DNA from: JBAZOJ01 sp041648755 | GTDB lineage: Bacteria; Planctomycetota; B143-G9 | Assembly (NCBI GenBank): GCA_041648755.1 | Contig: JBAZOJ010000001.1 | Location: 1-64,000, forward strand | Reading direction: 5' to 3' | DNA length: 64,000 bases | Shown here: positions 25,656 to 33,649 of the stretch, in pieces | Layout: each line of letters begins with the position of its first letter | Position numbering within the stretch: position 1 is the stretch's first letter | Position numbers and translations under genes: made by a program | The notes under the pieces: model-generated | What the model was told of the DNA's origin: nothing | Database searches by the model: none | The model's input: only the letters and a program-made list of their open reading frames with translations

Positions 25656-26774
25656 CTATCTCGGCTCCTCCTTATACCAGATCATCTCACGCTTGACCCC
25701 GCTGGCCCAAGAGTATCCCCAACGAGACCAGAAGCCTCTCGTATCAGTATGGACTGCTGCTCCCATTGACTGTTCGCTGGGATAATCATAGGCGCCAACT
25801 CCGCCGAAAGCGACATCGCCAGTCCATTCCATCTGCTCGAACACCTTGGCTATTTCGAGGGCGTCAGCGAAGTTGGACTTGCCATCGCCGTTGATATCAT
25901 CCATTCGCAAATCGCCGTTCTGGTCGACAATGATGTCAACGGCATCGCCGTAGATGTGTCTGCTGTAGGTGCCACCCCGCTCCAAGCGGTTGTGCCGCGG
26001 AGTCCTGAACCATGAAACGAGGCGCCACGACGGAATACTGGGATGAGACTTATGGAATTTGCGCCAAGCAAGGTCAACCTTGAAAATTAACGTGTAGTCT
26101 GCCGGAGCAAAATTGACATGGCGGGTGGGGTTCTCCTTGCTCGTTATCGCGACAAGGTCTCCGACTCGAATTGATGGCGCCAAAGGGAGGGATTCTGTGG
26201 TGCTATCGATACGGACGAAATATGTCGGAGCGTCGTAACACTCGATGTTCTTACTCATGCGTTCGGTGCCTCCCTTTGGGTTGGGATAGGCTCCGATCTT
26301 GACTCCCAGTGCAATGCCCTTGCGTGCATCAGGGGCATACTCCGGGACAAGACAGTTCAGGACGAGTGTGTCTTCACCTGAAACGAAGGAAATTGCATGG
26401 GCTCCAGCTTTGGTGGGCGTAGTGAATTTGAGAGTGTCCGATTCTATGCTGAAATTCGGGAAGGGCCCCGTGAACTTTCCCGAAACAGATGGGCCATTCA
26501 CAGATTTCTTGACGCAAATCGTAGCCTCGCTATCAGGCAGCGGCACGAATGCAGAACCGGAAGCAATATACATTCGGTACTGTTTCCTGGGAGCAGAAGC
26601 CGTGAAGTCGATCTGGAAACGCGGCGATTCAAATGGGGTAGTATCCGCGAGAGCGGATGGGGTTAGGCTGTTTCCCTGGTCGAAAAGGGGAACCACGACC
26701 CGCCATCCGACGAACACGCCAACCATCAGCACTGCGGACATCAGCCAGAAAAACGCACGGTTGTTCATAATCAT
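25656..26774 (-). CDS. Exported M15-type peptidase with inserted calcium-type loop
   Basis: A 372-aa membrane-anchored or secreted protein (hydrophobic segment about 8-30) with a C-terminal peptidase M15-like fold. The zinc motif SRHIYGDAVD gives H273 and D280, and AAVHTDTRG gives the second histidine H342. FRTPRHNR at about 256-263 is also typical of the family, which cleaves peptidoglycan cross-links or D-Ala peptides. Between the ligands is DINGDGKSNFAD (293-304), an EF-hand/dockerin-like loop not normally part of M15. The first 220 residues are beta-rich and unassigned. It heads the operon with ispE-spoVG, so peptidoglycan trimming, isoprenoid (lipid carrier) supply and SpoVG are co-expressed. 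Confidence 0.85.
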   Translation of the reverse strand: MIMNNRAFFWLMSAVLMVGVFVGWRVVVPLFDQGNSLTPSALADTTPFESPRFQIDFTASAPRKQYRMYIASGSAFVPLPDSEATICVKKSVNGPSVSGKFTGPFPNFSIESDTLKFTTPTKAGAHAISFVSGEDTLVLNCLVPEYAPDARKGIALGVKIGAYPNPKGGTERMSKNIECYDAPTYFVRIDSTTESLPLAPSIRVGDLVAITSKENPTRHVNFAPADYTLIFKVDLAWRKFHKSHPSIPSWRLVSWFRTPRHNRLERGGTYSRHIYGDAVDIIVDQNGDLRMDDINGDGKSNFADALEIAKVFEQMEWTGDVAFGGVGAYDYPSEQSMGAAVHTDTRGFWSRWGYSWASGVKREMIWYKEEPR

Positions 26775-26809
26775 CCCGGTTGCTCCACGCTATCCCCGAG
26801 TAGGGGAGT

Positions 26810-26837
26810 ATTGTACAGCGAAACCAACGATGCACAA
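26810..26837 (-). promoter_or_regulatory. Promoter of M15-ispE-spoVG operon
   Basis: Reading on the minus strand: TTGTGC (26837-26832), a 16-nt spacer and TACAAT (26815-26810). A small CCCC/GGGG hairpin lies in the short leader before the ATG at 26774. Confidence 0.6.
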
Positions 26838-26847
26838 GAGAAAATCT

Positions 26848-27789
26848 TCAGTAGTTGCGTTGCTCAATTACTGTAATTTTCCTGTTTCCGCGCACGACAA
26901 GACACTCGGCCGTGCGCGAGATTCGATCATTGTAGGCACGGGAGATGACTCGATAGTAGTCGGATGTATAGCAGATCATCGGGCCAATGGTCGCAGAACT
27001 GAAGCCAATTTGAGCGACCTCCTGGAGATCCCGGATGGCGTTCTTCTCACGGTACTCCAGAAATTGCGCAAGCTCTTCTCTGGCCTTGCCGAATAATGCC
27101 ATTATGACTTCCTCGGGCGCGGTGTTGATGTTGACCTGACCGGGGCCCTGTATCGTCAGGAGACTGACGAGCCCCAGGACAGGTTTGTCATCTTCGGACT
27201 GCGCGGGTACGCCGAAGAAGACGTCGGGAGTAATGTACTCAATGTTGAGCAGGTCCGTGAGGTCATCGAGAGGTGCGTTCCGGGCTCCGTCCTCAAAGTC
27301 ACCATCGGTGTCCGGATCAAGATAGTCGGCCAATCGATGCACGGCCTCGATGTTAATATCCATGTTCTCAAAAAGGCGCTCGAGCGCCTCCTTTACAGGG
27401 GTGTTTAGCGCGCCGTTGGGTGCAATGAGAGCATTCACGTTCATCTTGCCACACTCATCCTGAACCGTGACTTCAGTCTTGAATGGAGGCTCATAGGGGA
27501 GTTCGATGTTCGCCCATGAATCAAGGAACGAGTCAGTCTCACCAAGCTGACGATCGGCGCGAAGCGCGTTCTTGGCGTACTCTACCCCGCCAAGAGCCAT
27601 GTAGGCCAATTGTGTTATCTCTGAGTTGTTGACCGCGATCATCCTGTTGAGACTCATGGTGAAGGAAAACTGCATGACTATGAGAGACATCACTACGAGC
27701 ACCATCAGGACAACGATCAGAATGGCACCGCGGGAGGTACGCTCCTGTGGGTCGGCCAGCGCAACAATGGAATCGGAGTTGTTGCTCAC
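26848..27789 (-). CDS. gspK: Type II secretion minor pseudopilin GspK
   Basis: A 313-aa protein with the GspK layout. It has a short cytoplasmic leader, an N-terminal helix (ILIVVLMVLVVMSLIV), then the family's large globular domain with DECGKMNVNAL, LADYLDPDTDGD and GPGQVNINTAPEEV (a helix-hairpin-helix-like NINTA motif). GspK caps the pseudopilus tip of type II secretion systems, matching the many exported enzymes in this window. The GTG start overlaps the upstream stop (GTGA). No other gsp genes are in the window, so this copy is separated from any main cluster. Confidence 0.9.
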   Translation of the reverse strand: MSNNSDSIVALADPQERTSRGAILIVVLMVLVVMSLIVMQFSFTMSLNRMIAVNNSEITQLAYMALGGVEYAKNALRADRQLGETDSFLDSWANIELPYEPPFKTEVTVQDECGKMNVNALIAPNGALNTPVKEALERLFENMDINIEAVHRLADYLDPDTDGDFEDGARNAPLDDLTDLLNIEYITPDVFFGVPAQSEDDKPVLGLVSLLTIQGPGQVNINTAPEEVIMALFGKAREELAQFLEYREKNAIRDLQEVAQIGFSSATIGPMICYTSDYYRVISRAYNDRISRTAECLVVRGNRKITVIEQRNY

Positions 27790-28727
27790 TTGTACTTGAC
27801 GATGAAGGTGTTCTTCTGAGTGGTTAATCGGGTAATCTTGAGTCCGCTCGCGTTGAGCCTGTCGGCAAACTCATCCACAGTGCCCTTTCGCAGGCGGATC
27901 TCCATTTTCTTTGACGCTTCTTCCTCCTCGAGGATGTAGACCTTTTCGCTTGAGATGAGCTTGCCAATAGCTGCGTCCAGCACCGGACGGGCTACATCAC
28001 CGTAGATTACCTGCAAGTAGGCAATCCCGGTCATTTCCTGCTCGGTGTACCGCACTTTCTTCCGCCATTGTTTGGCCAAATCAGTACGGGTCTTGCAGGT
28101 TTCGCAGTCCACTCCACCGGTACCCTTGCATGTGGAGCAGGCGACCTTTGTTTCTTTCTCTTTGATGATCTTTGTAACATACTTCCGGCCGGAGCAGGCT
28201 GGGCAAAGGCGCTTGAACGCTGCCACGTGCGGAACAGCGTTGCACGAACGCTTGATCTCTTCTTCGAGAAGCTCAGGCAGGTTCTTCTTCAGGGGCGTTT
28301 CGACGGAAGCGTATGCCTCCTTGAAATTCGCCGCGGTGGCGACATTTCCCATCAAGCGTACTATTGCACGCAAATACTTGTCGTAGTCCTTCTTTTCGTA
28401 TGCTTCCAGTGCTTCCGTGGCAGACTTCTTTGCCTGCTCAAGCGAGTCCTTGGGCTCTTCGGATGGCGGGATCGAATTTGTTGCGGAGGGCTCCGCAGAG
28501 GGCGCCACTTCGTCCCGCTCGATGCGGGCGATCTTGTCCTTGGCGATCTTTGTGGATGCCCGAATGCCCTCCTTTTCGATCAGAATCTCTATGTAGAACT
28601 CGGTCTCATTCACGATTTTGCCCTTAATAATGCTGCCGTCCTTCAGGTAGACAGTGTCTGCACTCGCGAAAGTGGCAAACAGCAGGAGGCAAAACAAGGA
28701 CAGAAGCGTCAAGGATACTCTCTTCAT
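27786..28727 (-). CDS. Exported protein with Sm/SH3-like N-terminus and three CxxC pairs
   Basis: A 313-aa protein. The ATG at 28727 has a GGAG site and gives a signal peptide (1-23); the longer frame start at 28799 would overlap greA and is rejected. Residues 24-70 (TVYLKDGSIIKGKI...) look like the small barrel often found in exported proteins of these phyla. A helical region about 95-170 follows. Then come three cysteine pairs, C175/C178, C197/C200 and C208/C211, in CxxCxGxG context, resembling the DnaJ zinc-binding region. The C-terminus is unassigned. A periplasmic or outer-surface zinc-binding assembly factor next to gspK is possible; function is unknown. Confidence 0.8.
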   Translation of the reverse strand: MKRVSLTLLSLFCLLLFATFASADTVYLKDGSIIKGKIVNETEFYIEILIEKEGIRASTKIAKDKIARIERDEVAPSAEPSATNSIPPSEEPKDSLEQAKKSATEALEAYEKKDYDKYLRAIVRLMGNVATAANFKEAYASVETPLKKNLPELLEEEIKRSCNAVPHVAAFKRLCPACSGRKYVTKIIKEKETKVACSTCKGTGGVDCETCKTRTDLAKQWRKKVRYTEQEMTGIAYLQVIYGDVARPVLDAAIGKLISSEKVYILEEEEASKKMEIRLRKGTVDEFADRLNASGLKITRLTTQKNTFIVKYK

Positions 28728-28731
28728 CGGC

Positions 28732-29193
28732 TTACTCCAGTGATAGGATTCTGAACTTGATGGTCCCGGCGGGAACGGGCACACAGACTTCGTCACCAAC
28801 GTTCTTCCCGATCAAGGCTGAGCCAAGGGGGGATGTTGTCAGGATCTTGTTCCGCGTGTAGTCCTCATCTCCTGCTCCAACGAGCTCAAAGTCTTCCTCG
28901 ATGTTCTCATCGAGGTCGAGAAGACGGACCTTTGAACCAAACTGTACCGCCCCGGTCTTCTCGGGGCGAACTATGTGAGCACGAGCCAGTCTGTCCTCAA
29001 GTTCGCGAATCTTGGCTTCGTTCAGGCCTTGGTCTTCCCTGGCGGCATGGTATTCTGCATTCTCGCGCAAGTCTCCCTTTTCCCTGGCCTCTCCGATTGC
29101 CTTGGAGATTCTGACCCTGCGGCCCTTGAGATCGTCAAGCTGCTTGACGAGTTTCGTGTATCCATCGGGAGTCATCGGTACAGCTTCAGACAT
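28732..29193 (-). CDS. greA: Transcription elongation factor GreA
   Basis: A 153-aa GreA. The coiled coil carries the acidic tip (GDLRENAEYHAAREDQ) that reaches into the RNA polymerase secondary channel to rescue backtracked complexes. The C-terminal FKBP-like domain has LGSALIGKNVGDEV. The ATG at 29193 (MSEAV) has GGAG at good spacing, while ATG 29205 lacks one. It is the second gene of the operon running to gspK. Confidence 0.95.
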   Translation of the reverse strand: MSEAVPMTPDGYTKLVKQLDDLKGRRVRISKAIGEAREKGDLRENAEYHAAREDQGLNEAKIRELEDRLARAHIVRPEKTGAVQFGSKVRLLDLDENIEEDFELVGAGDEDYTRNKILTTSPLGSALIGKNVGDEVCVPVPAGTIKFRILSLE

Positions 29194-29235
29194 TTTGCGC
29201 TCCATCAGTTGGACGCGGCGGCAGTCGGGTTGATT

Positions 29236-29742
29236 CTACGCTTTCGCACCCAAGTACTTGCGAACGTGTTCTTCCTCGATTATTCCGGAGAGATGCAGGA
29301 CATCGCGAATGGTCTCGAGTTGCACACCAGCGTCTTTGGCCATCTTCCGGGCGCGCGGTGTCGCCTGAATGCGAGAGGCATTCGACTCTTGTCGTTGTGC
29401 GCCAGCGGTTTGGGCTGCAGCAGACGGTACTCCTGAACCGGACTCAATATAGTTGCGTACAATCGAGGCGTTCTCCCGCTCAACAGCTACGATGTCAAGT
29501 TCTTCGTTCTCACTGGCGAGTACTGCCAGAACGAAGTTCACGGGAACCGTTGATCTGGTTGGAGCGAGAATGGCCCTGACTGTGCCTTTGCTCGTACATT
29601 CAAGCTCGAACTGCGCCTTCTCAGTGATGATCTCCACCAAGGGGGTGCTCGCTTCGACGGGAGAATTCTCCATCACGAGCCAGTTGCCCACAGTGCCTTC
29701 GACCATGTTCTCGCTGGCTCGCGGCATCCTCAGAAGTTCCAT
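29236..29742 (-). CDS. Stand-alone lipoyl domain plus E3-binding domain, no acyltransferase
   Basis: A 168-aa protein resembling only the front part of a 2-oxoacid dehydrogenase E2. Residues 1-85 are a lipoyl domain with the lipoylatable lysine K42 in IITEKAQFELE. A linker rich in Ala and Gln follows. Residues about 125-166 are a peripheral-subunit-binding domain (RIQATPRARKMAKDAG, LSGIIEEEHVRKYL). The stop comes right after it, where a normal E2 would continue with about 230 catalytic residues. The ATG 29742 has a GGAGG site. The open frame extends upstream to 30357 but that part is the antisense of the next gene and is rejected. It could tether dihydrolipoyl dehydrogenase or accept lipoyl groups; no other complex subunits are nearby. 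Confidence 0.85.
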   Translation of the reverse strand: MELLRMPRASENMVEGTVGNWLVMENSPVEASTPLVEIITEKAQFELECTSKGTVRAILAPTRSTVPVNFVLAVLASENEELDIVAVERENASIVRNYIESGSGVPSAAAQTAGAQRQESNASRIQATPRARKMAKDAGVQLETIRDVLHLSGIIEEEHVRKYLGAKA

Positions 29743-29759
29743 TCGCGCCTCCAACAGGG

Positions 29760-29787
29760 ATTTTACTCGATGGGTCGACCTCGGCAA
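29760..29787 (-). promoter_or_regulatory. Promoter of the lipoyl protein-greA-gspK operon
   Basis: Minus strand: TTGCCG (29787-29782), a 16-nt spacer and TAAAAT (29765-29760). Transcription would begin near 29752, about 10 nt before the ATG, leaving just room for the GGAGG site. Confidence 0.6.
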
Positions 29788-29802
29788 CCCAAAGCGAAAA
29801 AC

Positions 29803-29829
29803 TTGCCCTTCCAGCCACAATCCTATAAT
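29803..29829 (+). promoter_or_regulatory. Possible promoter of the 29858 gene
   Basis: TATAAT at 29824-29829 with TTGCCC upstream at a short 15-nt spacing. The -10 box covers an ATG at 29828, which argues that translation starts downstream at 29858, where AAGGAG precedes the ATG. Confidence 0.4.
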
Positions 29830-29857
29830 GACACAGGCTGATTTCGCCAAGGAGCTT

Positions 29858-30400
29858 ATGTTCATAGCGCCGCACGTTAGCGACATGATATTCGCCGCTT
29901 TCGGCAGCCCGCTGCATCCTGAGCTTTTCGGCGGGTTCTCGTTCGCCTCCTTCTCCGCGGGAGGACTGTCGGCGTACGTATATGTGGCACCCCTCCGCCA
30001 TCTGATCGTTTTCACTGGTGGAGTGAGTGTGGTCAGCGAGGCCGTAGTACTTGATTCTGACCTCATAATCACCGACTCAATGCTGAAGAGCGTCAAATTC
30101 GGAGACATGTCCGAATTCACTTTCACATCCCGCAGAAAATCCGGGTACCGGGTACGCGCATCGATTGAGCGGCTTACTCCGGCAAAGTACTCATCCCGGC
30201 TGAAAGGAGACTCGATAAGTCCTGACGAGAAACGCATTGCCGCGGCATTCTCCGATCCGGAGACTGGCCAGCCATCCATGACTCTTCTCGCTGGTGCAGC
30301 CGTAAACGGTGAACTGGTAATTCGAACGAAGCACTTCTTTGGACTCGACAACACCACACTTTCTCTGTGCTCAACCTACGGGAACCAGCATGCCGGGTGA
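29858..30400 (+). CDS. Uncharacterised cytosolic protein, possibly DUF2617-like
   Basis: A 180-aa soluble protein with no signal peptide. ATG 29858 has an AAGGAGCTT site; ATG 29828 is an alternative 10 codons upstream. The early segment GSPLHPELFGGF resembles a pattern I associate with DUF2617 proteins, but I am not sure. The rest alternates strand and helix (YVYVAPLRHLIVF, TLLAGAAVNGELVIRTKHFF) with no catalytic signature. The gene heads a plus-strand run that continues, with overlap, into the H-X9-DG protein and then serA-serC. Confidence 0.65.
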   Translation: MFIAPHVSDMIFAAFGSPLHPELFGGFSFASFSAGGLSAYVYVAPLRHLIVFTGGVSVVSEAVVLDSDLIITDSMLKSVKFGDMSEFTFTSRRKSGYRVRASIERLTPAKYSSRLKGDSISPDEKRIAAAFSDPETGQPSMTLLAGAAVNGELVIRTKHFFGLDNTTLSLCSTYGNQHAG

Positions 30401-31457
30401 ATCGTCGACACATCCCCAGAGTGATGAGCCCCGCACTTCGGGCGAGCAGCCAAGAGTCTCCTGGATCGAACTGTCATTTGTGCTGATCATATTCGCAGGG
30501 GTTGGGTTCCTTCTCACCGTGCTCTTTCTCTATCCGCGCGATTGGGCCGCCGAAGACAAGCGCAAAGTGGAGTTGTGCCAGCAGAATCTGCGCTCTCTCT
30601 ACGACGCACTCAGGGAGTATGCTTCCACCCGCAACGGGATGAAGTTTCCTCCCGAAATGGACGATTTTCTGCACCATGGGAAGCTTGAGTGGCTGAGCCT
30701 GGGCGTATGTCCCGCTTGCTACAGGAGATTTTCCATACAACTAATCCCCGGTTGGACGATGGCGGATGTGAACGACCATCCGAAAGACTTGCTATGCTAC
30801 GACTACAACGAAGACGAACTTCGGTACATGAAACTCGCGGATCCTGATCAGATCATCGACCCCGAGAAGAGCGATAAGGCCAGTAATACTATCGTCCGCC
30901 GCGGCCTCACCAAGGAGGAACAGTGGGCTGTGCTGACCGGTAAATTCTCAGAAGTGCCATCGGTGATTTTCGACAATCGGGATCAACTGCGCGAGGTCCG
31001 TGACAAGTACCTTCGCGAGCAAACAATGGCGCATAACCACAAGGAAGGGAGAAACGTCCTTCTCCTTGACGGAACAGTGAAATGGGTTGACGAAGGCGAG
31101 TTCAGCAGGATGCGACTCGCTGTCCTGTACCGGGTTTTAGTCAAGCAGGCCAATGCAAACGATGGAGTCTTCCCTAAAGATGTCGCTTGGGCTGTCGTAA
31201 ATGCTGTTACGGAACCCGATAAACCGGAAGAGCGTTGGCTGGTGCACAGCCTCGCAATTGACCCGGCAGATGACACGGAATTCGTCGGATACGAGATGCC
31301 TGCAAAGCGAATCAAGCTGTCAGATCCCCCCGAAACCATGTTATGTTACAGTAAGAACCCCGTTCCGCTCATCGGACGGAACGTCCTTTTCCTCGACGGA
31401 AGAGTGAAGTTCCTGTCAGTCGCGGATTTCGCCAAGCTGATTGAGACGAGCAAGTAG
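30390..31457 (+). CDS. Membrane-anchored protein with two H-X9-DG-type motifs
   Basis: A 355-aa protein with a single membrane helix near residues 27-50 and an outside domain. It contains HKEGRNVLLLDGTVKW, a full H-X9-DG motif like that ending DUF1559 prepilin-like proteins, and near its C-terminus a second version GRNVLFLDGRVKF. So it looks like two prepilin-like modules in tandem. The N-terminus lacks a normal prepilin cleavage site. A lone CPAC pair is also present (VCPACYRRF). ATG 30390 overlaps the previous stop; the longer frame start at 30339 lies inside the upstream gene. A surface or pseudopilus role is inferred. Confidence 0.75.
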   Translation: MPGESSTHPQSDEPRTSGEQPRVSWIELSFVLIIFAGVGFLLTVLFLYPRDWAAEDKRKVELCQQNLRSLYDALREYASTRNGMKFPPEMDDFLHHGKLEWLSLGVCPACYRRFSIQLIPGWTMADVNDHPKDLLCYDYNEDELRYMKLADPDQIIDPEKSDKASNTIVRRGLTKEEQWAVLTGKFSEVPSVIFDNRDQLREVRDKYLREQTMAHNHKEGRNVLLLDGTVKWVDEGEFSRMRLAVLYRVLVKQANANDGVFPKDVAWAVVNAVTEPDKPEERWLVHSLAIDPADDTEFVGYEMPAKRIKLSDPPETMLCYSKNPVPLIGRNVLFLDGRVKFLSVADFAKLIETSK

Positions 31458-31483
31458 CCTTCGAACAGAACACGGAGGAAAGA

Positions 31484-32392
31484 ATGGTCAAGGTCCTGGT
31501 TTGCGATTCGATCGACAAGAGTTCAATTGCACGCCTTCAGGAACTCGGCTACGAAGTTACCGAGAAGACGGGCATGGCAGAAGCCGACCTCATCGCGACG
31601 ATACCTGCCTATCATGCGATGATCGTCCGCAGCGCGACCAAGGTCACGGCAAAGGTTATCGACGCCGCCGCGAATCTTAAGGTCGTTCTTCGCGGAGGAG
31701 TTGGCATCGATAACATCGACAAGAAGGCGGCAGACGCTAAGGGTATTAAGGTTCTAAATACCCCGGCGGCCTCCTCGCTGGCAGTTGCCGAGCTTACCGT
31801 TGGCTTGATGTTCTCCCTGGCTCGCCGCACGGCGAAAGCGGACGGCACCATGCAGGCTGGCAAGTGGGAAAAGAAGCGTTTTGAGGGTTCCGAACTCAAC
31901 GGGAAGACGCTTGGCTTAGTCGGCTCTGGCAGGATTGGCTCAGAGGTCGCCAGGCTCGCAAGCCTTATCGGCATGAACGTCATCGCTTACGACCCCTATA
32001 TCAGCGAGTTCAGGTTCGGCAAGCTGGTGAAGACCGTTGACGAGATACTTGCAGCATCAGACTACATCTCTCTGCACGTGCCACTCACTGACGAGACCCG
32101 GAACCTGATTAACGCAACGGCAATCGCCAAGATGAAGAAGACGGCTTTCGTGATCAACTGTGCGCGCGGCGGTGTAGTCGACGAAGTCGCATTCGCTGCT
32201 GCGACCAGGGAAGGGAAGGTCGGGGGAGGGGCTTTCGATGTCTACGGTCAGGAACCCCCTGTCAATTCTCCCCTTGTCGGCATCGAGGGAATAGTCCTTA
32301 CGCCGCACATCGGCGCATCGACTTTTGAGGCACAATCCCGCATCGGCGGCGAGATTGTGAAGCTTCTGGGCAAAGAACTTCCTGCCAGGTAA
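31484..32392 (+). CDS. serA: D-3-phosphoglycerate dehydrogenase, short form
   Basis: A 302-aa NAD-dependent D-2-hydroxyacid dehydrogenase catalysing the first step of serine synthesis. The Rossmann motif GLVGSGRIGSEVAR, the catalytic arginine in NCARGGVVDE and the histidine in LTPHIGAST are present. It lacks the C-terminal ASB and ACT domains of the long form, so it should not be serine-inhibited through an ACT domain. The pairing with serC, 14 bp downstream, supports the call. It has a GGAGGAA site. Confidence 0.94.
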   Translation: MVKVLVCDSIDKSSIARLQELGYEVTEKTGMAEADLIATIPAYHAMIVRSATKVTAKVIDAAANLKVVLRGGVGIDNIDKKAADAKGIKVLNTPAASSLAVAELTVGLMFSLARRTAKADGTMQAGKWEKKRFEGSELNGKTLGLVGSGRIGSEVARLASLIGMNVIAYDPYISEFRFGKLVKTVDEILAASDYISLHVPLTDETRNLINATAIAKMKKTAFVINCARGGVVDEVAFAAATREGKVGGGAFDVYGQEPPVNSPLVGIEGIVLTPHIGASTFEAQSRIGGEIVKLLGKELPAR

Positions 32393-32406
32393 GAACAAAG
32401 GAGACA

Positions 32407-33486
32407 ATGATGAGAGCTTACAACTTTTTCGCTGGGCCTGCTGTCCTTCCAGTTGAGGTACTAAATGCAGCGGCTGCGGCGGTGCATGAGTTCAACGGGA
32501 TGGGCGTTTCCATTCTGGAGGTCTCGCACCGTGACAAAGCGTTCGAGGCAGTGCTGAACGAGGCAATTGCTGACCTGAAGTCTCTCGTGGGAATTCCTGA
32601 TAATTACAAGGTCCTGTTTCTTACGGGAGGTGCATCAACTCAGTTCGCAATGGTGCCAATGAACTTCCTGCCAAAGGACGGCTATGCCGACTACGTGGAT
32701 ACAGGGACATGGTCGTCAAAGGCCATCAAGGAAGCGAAGCTGTTTGGCAAGGTGAATGTAGTTGCCAGCAGCAAGGAAGCCACCTATAACCATATTCCAA
32801 AGGGCGTCAAATTTGCCCCCGGGGCTGCCTACGCTCATATTACCTCCAACAACACGATCTATGGCAGCGAGTGGCATTACTGGCCTGAGAGCGGTGACGT
32901 ACCGTTGATCTGCGATATGTCCTCGGACATCATGGCAAGGAAAATTGACGCCAAGAAGTTCGCGATGATTTACGCTGGGGCCCAGAAGAACATGGGACCG
33001 GCTGGCGTGACGCTTACTATCATCCGCGAGGATCTGTTTGTCAGAACCCCCGCCAGCATACCAACCATGCTGAAGTACACCACTCACGTTGAAGAGAACA
33101 GTCTCTACAACACTCCGCCTGTCTACGCAATTCTCGTCGTTCGGGAAGTACTTCGCTGGCTGAAAGGCCTTGGCGGAGTTGAAGAGATCGAAAAGCGCAA
33201 CCGCAGGAAAGCGGGGATGCTCTACGAGGTACTCGACAAGCACCCGATCTACAAGCCACACATCAAGGATCCGAACAGCAGGTCGCTCATGAATGTCACT
33301 TGGAGGTGCACTGATGAGCCAACAGAGGAAGCACTGCTTGCCGAAGCCAAGAAGATGAAGATGCTCGGGCTAAAGGGGCACCGCAGTGTCGGTGGACTCC
33401 GCGCGTCCATCTACAACGCTTGTCCCGAGGAGTCAGTCAAGGTGCTCTGCGATCTTCTGGAGAAGTTCGCAGCCTCTCACAAATAG
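32407..33486 (+). CDS. serC: Phosphoserine aminotransferase
   Basis: A 359-aa class V aminotransferase that converts 3-phosphohydroxypyruvate and glutamate to phosphoserine. The PLP lysine is K194 in YAGAQKNMGPAG, and FFAGPAVLP and LTGGASTQF are family signatures. Full length. In many bacteria SerC also makes 4-phosphohydroxythreonine for pyridoxal phosphate, linking it to pdxA at 22.3 kb. A strong terminator follows. Confidence 0.96.
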   Translation: MMRAYNFFAGPAVLPVEVLNAAAAAVHEFNGMGVSILEVSHRDKAFEAVLNEAIADLKSLVGIPDNYKVLFLTGGASTQFAMVPMNFLPKDGYADYVDTGTWSSKAIKEAKLFGKVNVVASSKEATYNHIPKGVKFAPGAAYAHITSNNTIYGSEWHYWPESGDVPLICDMSSDIMARKIDAKKFAMIYAGAQKNMGPAGVTLTIIREDLFVRTPASIPTMLKYTTHVEENSLYNTPPVYAILVVREVLRWLKGLGGVEEIEKRNRRKAGMLYEVLDKHPIYKPHIKDPNSRSLMNVTWRCTDEPTEEALLAEAKKMKMLGLKGHRSVGGLRASIYNACPEESVKVLCDLLEKFAASHK

Positions 33487-33498
33487 TCACTTGAAATC

Positions 33499-33534
33499 CG
33501 GGCCGGGCGAGGTCTTCGCCCGGCCCGACCTTTC
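33499..33534 (+). terminator. Terminator after serC
   Basis: A 12-bp stem (CGGGCCGGGCGA at 33499-33510 with its complement at 33516-33527), a 5-nt loop and a short ACCTTTCT tail. Confidence 0.85.
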
Positions 33535-33649
33535 TGGGGATCGAATTGTCCATGCTCTGACCGGCAACTTCTGGCCACAAGACAGAAAAAGTGAGACTTC
33601 CGCAGGCTTGGGAAGTCAAAGAAAAATGAAGTTCTTCTCAGGGACAATA

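Noticed and set aside
29743..30357. N-terminal extension of the lipoyl protein frame, 205 further codons
   Set aside because: It is the antisense of the plus-strand gene at 29858-30400, has biased non-protein-like composition, and ATG 29742 has its own promoter and GGAGG site.
33386..33649. Upstream extension of the giant exported protein into serC
   Set aside because: It crosses the serC terminator and would hide the signal peptide.
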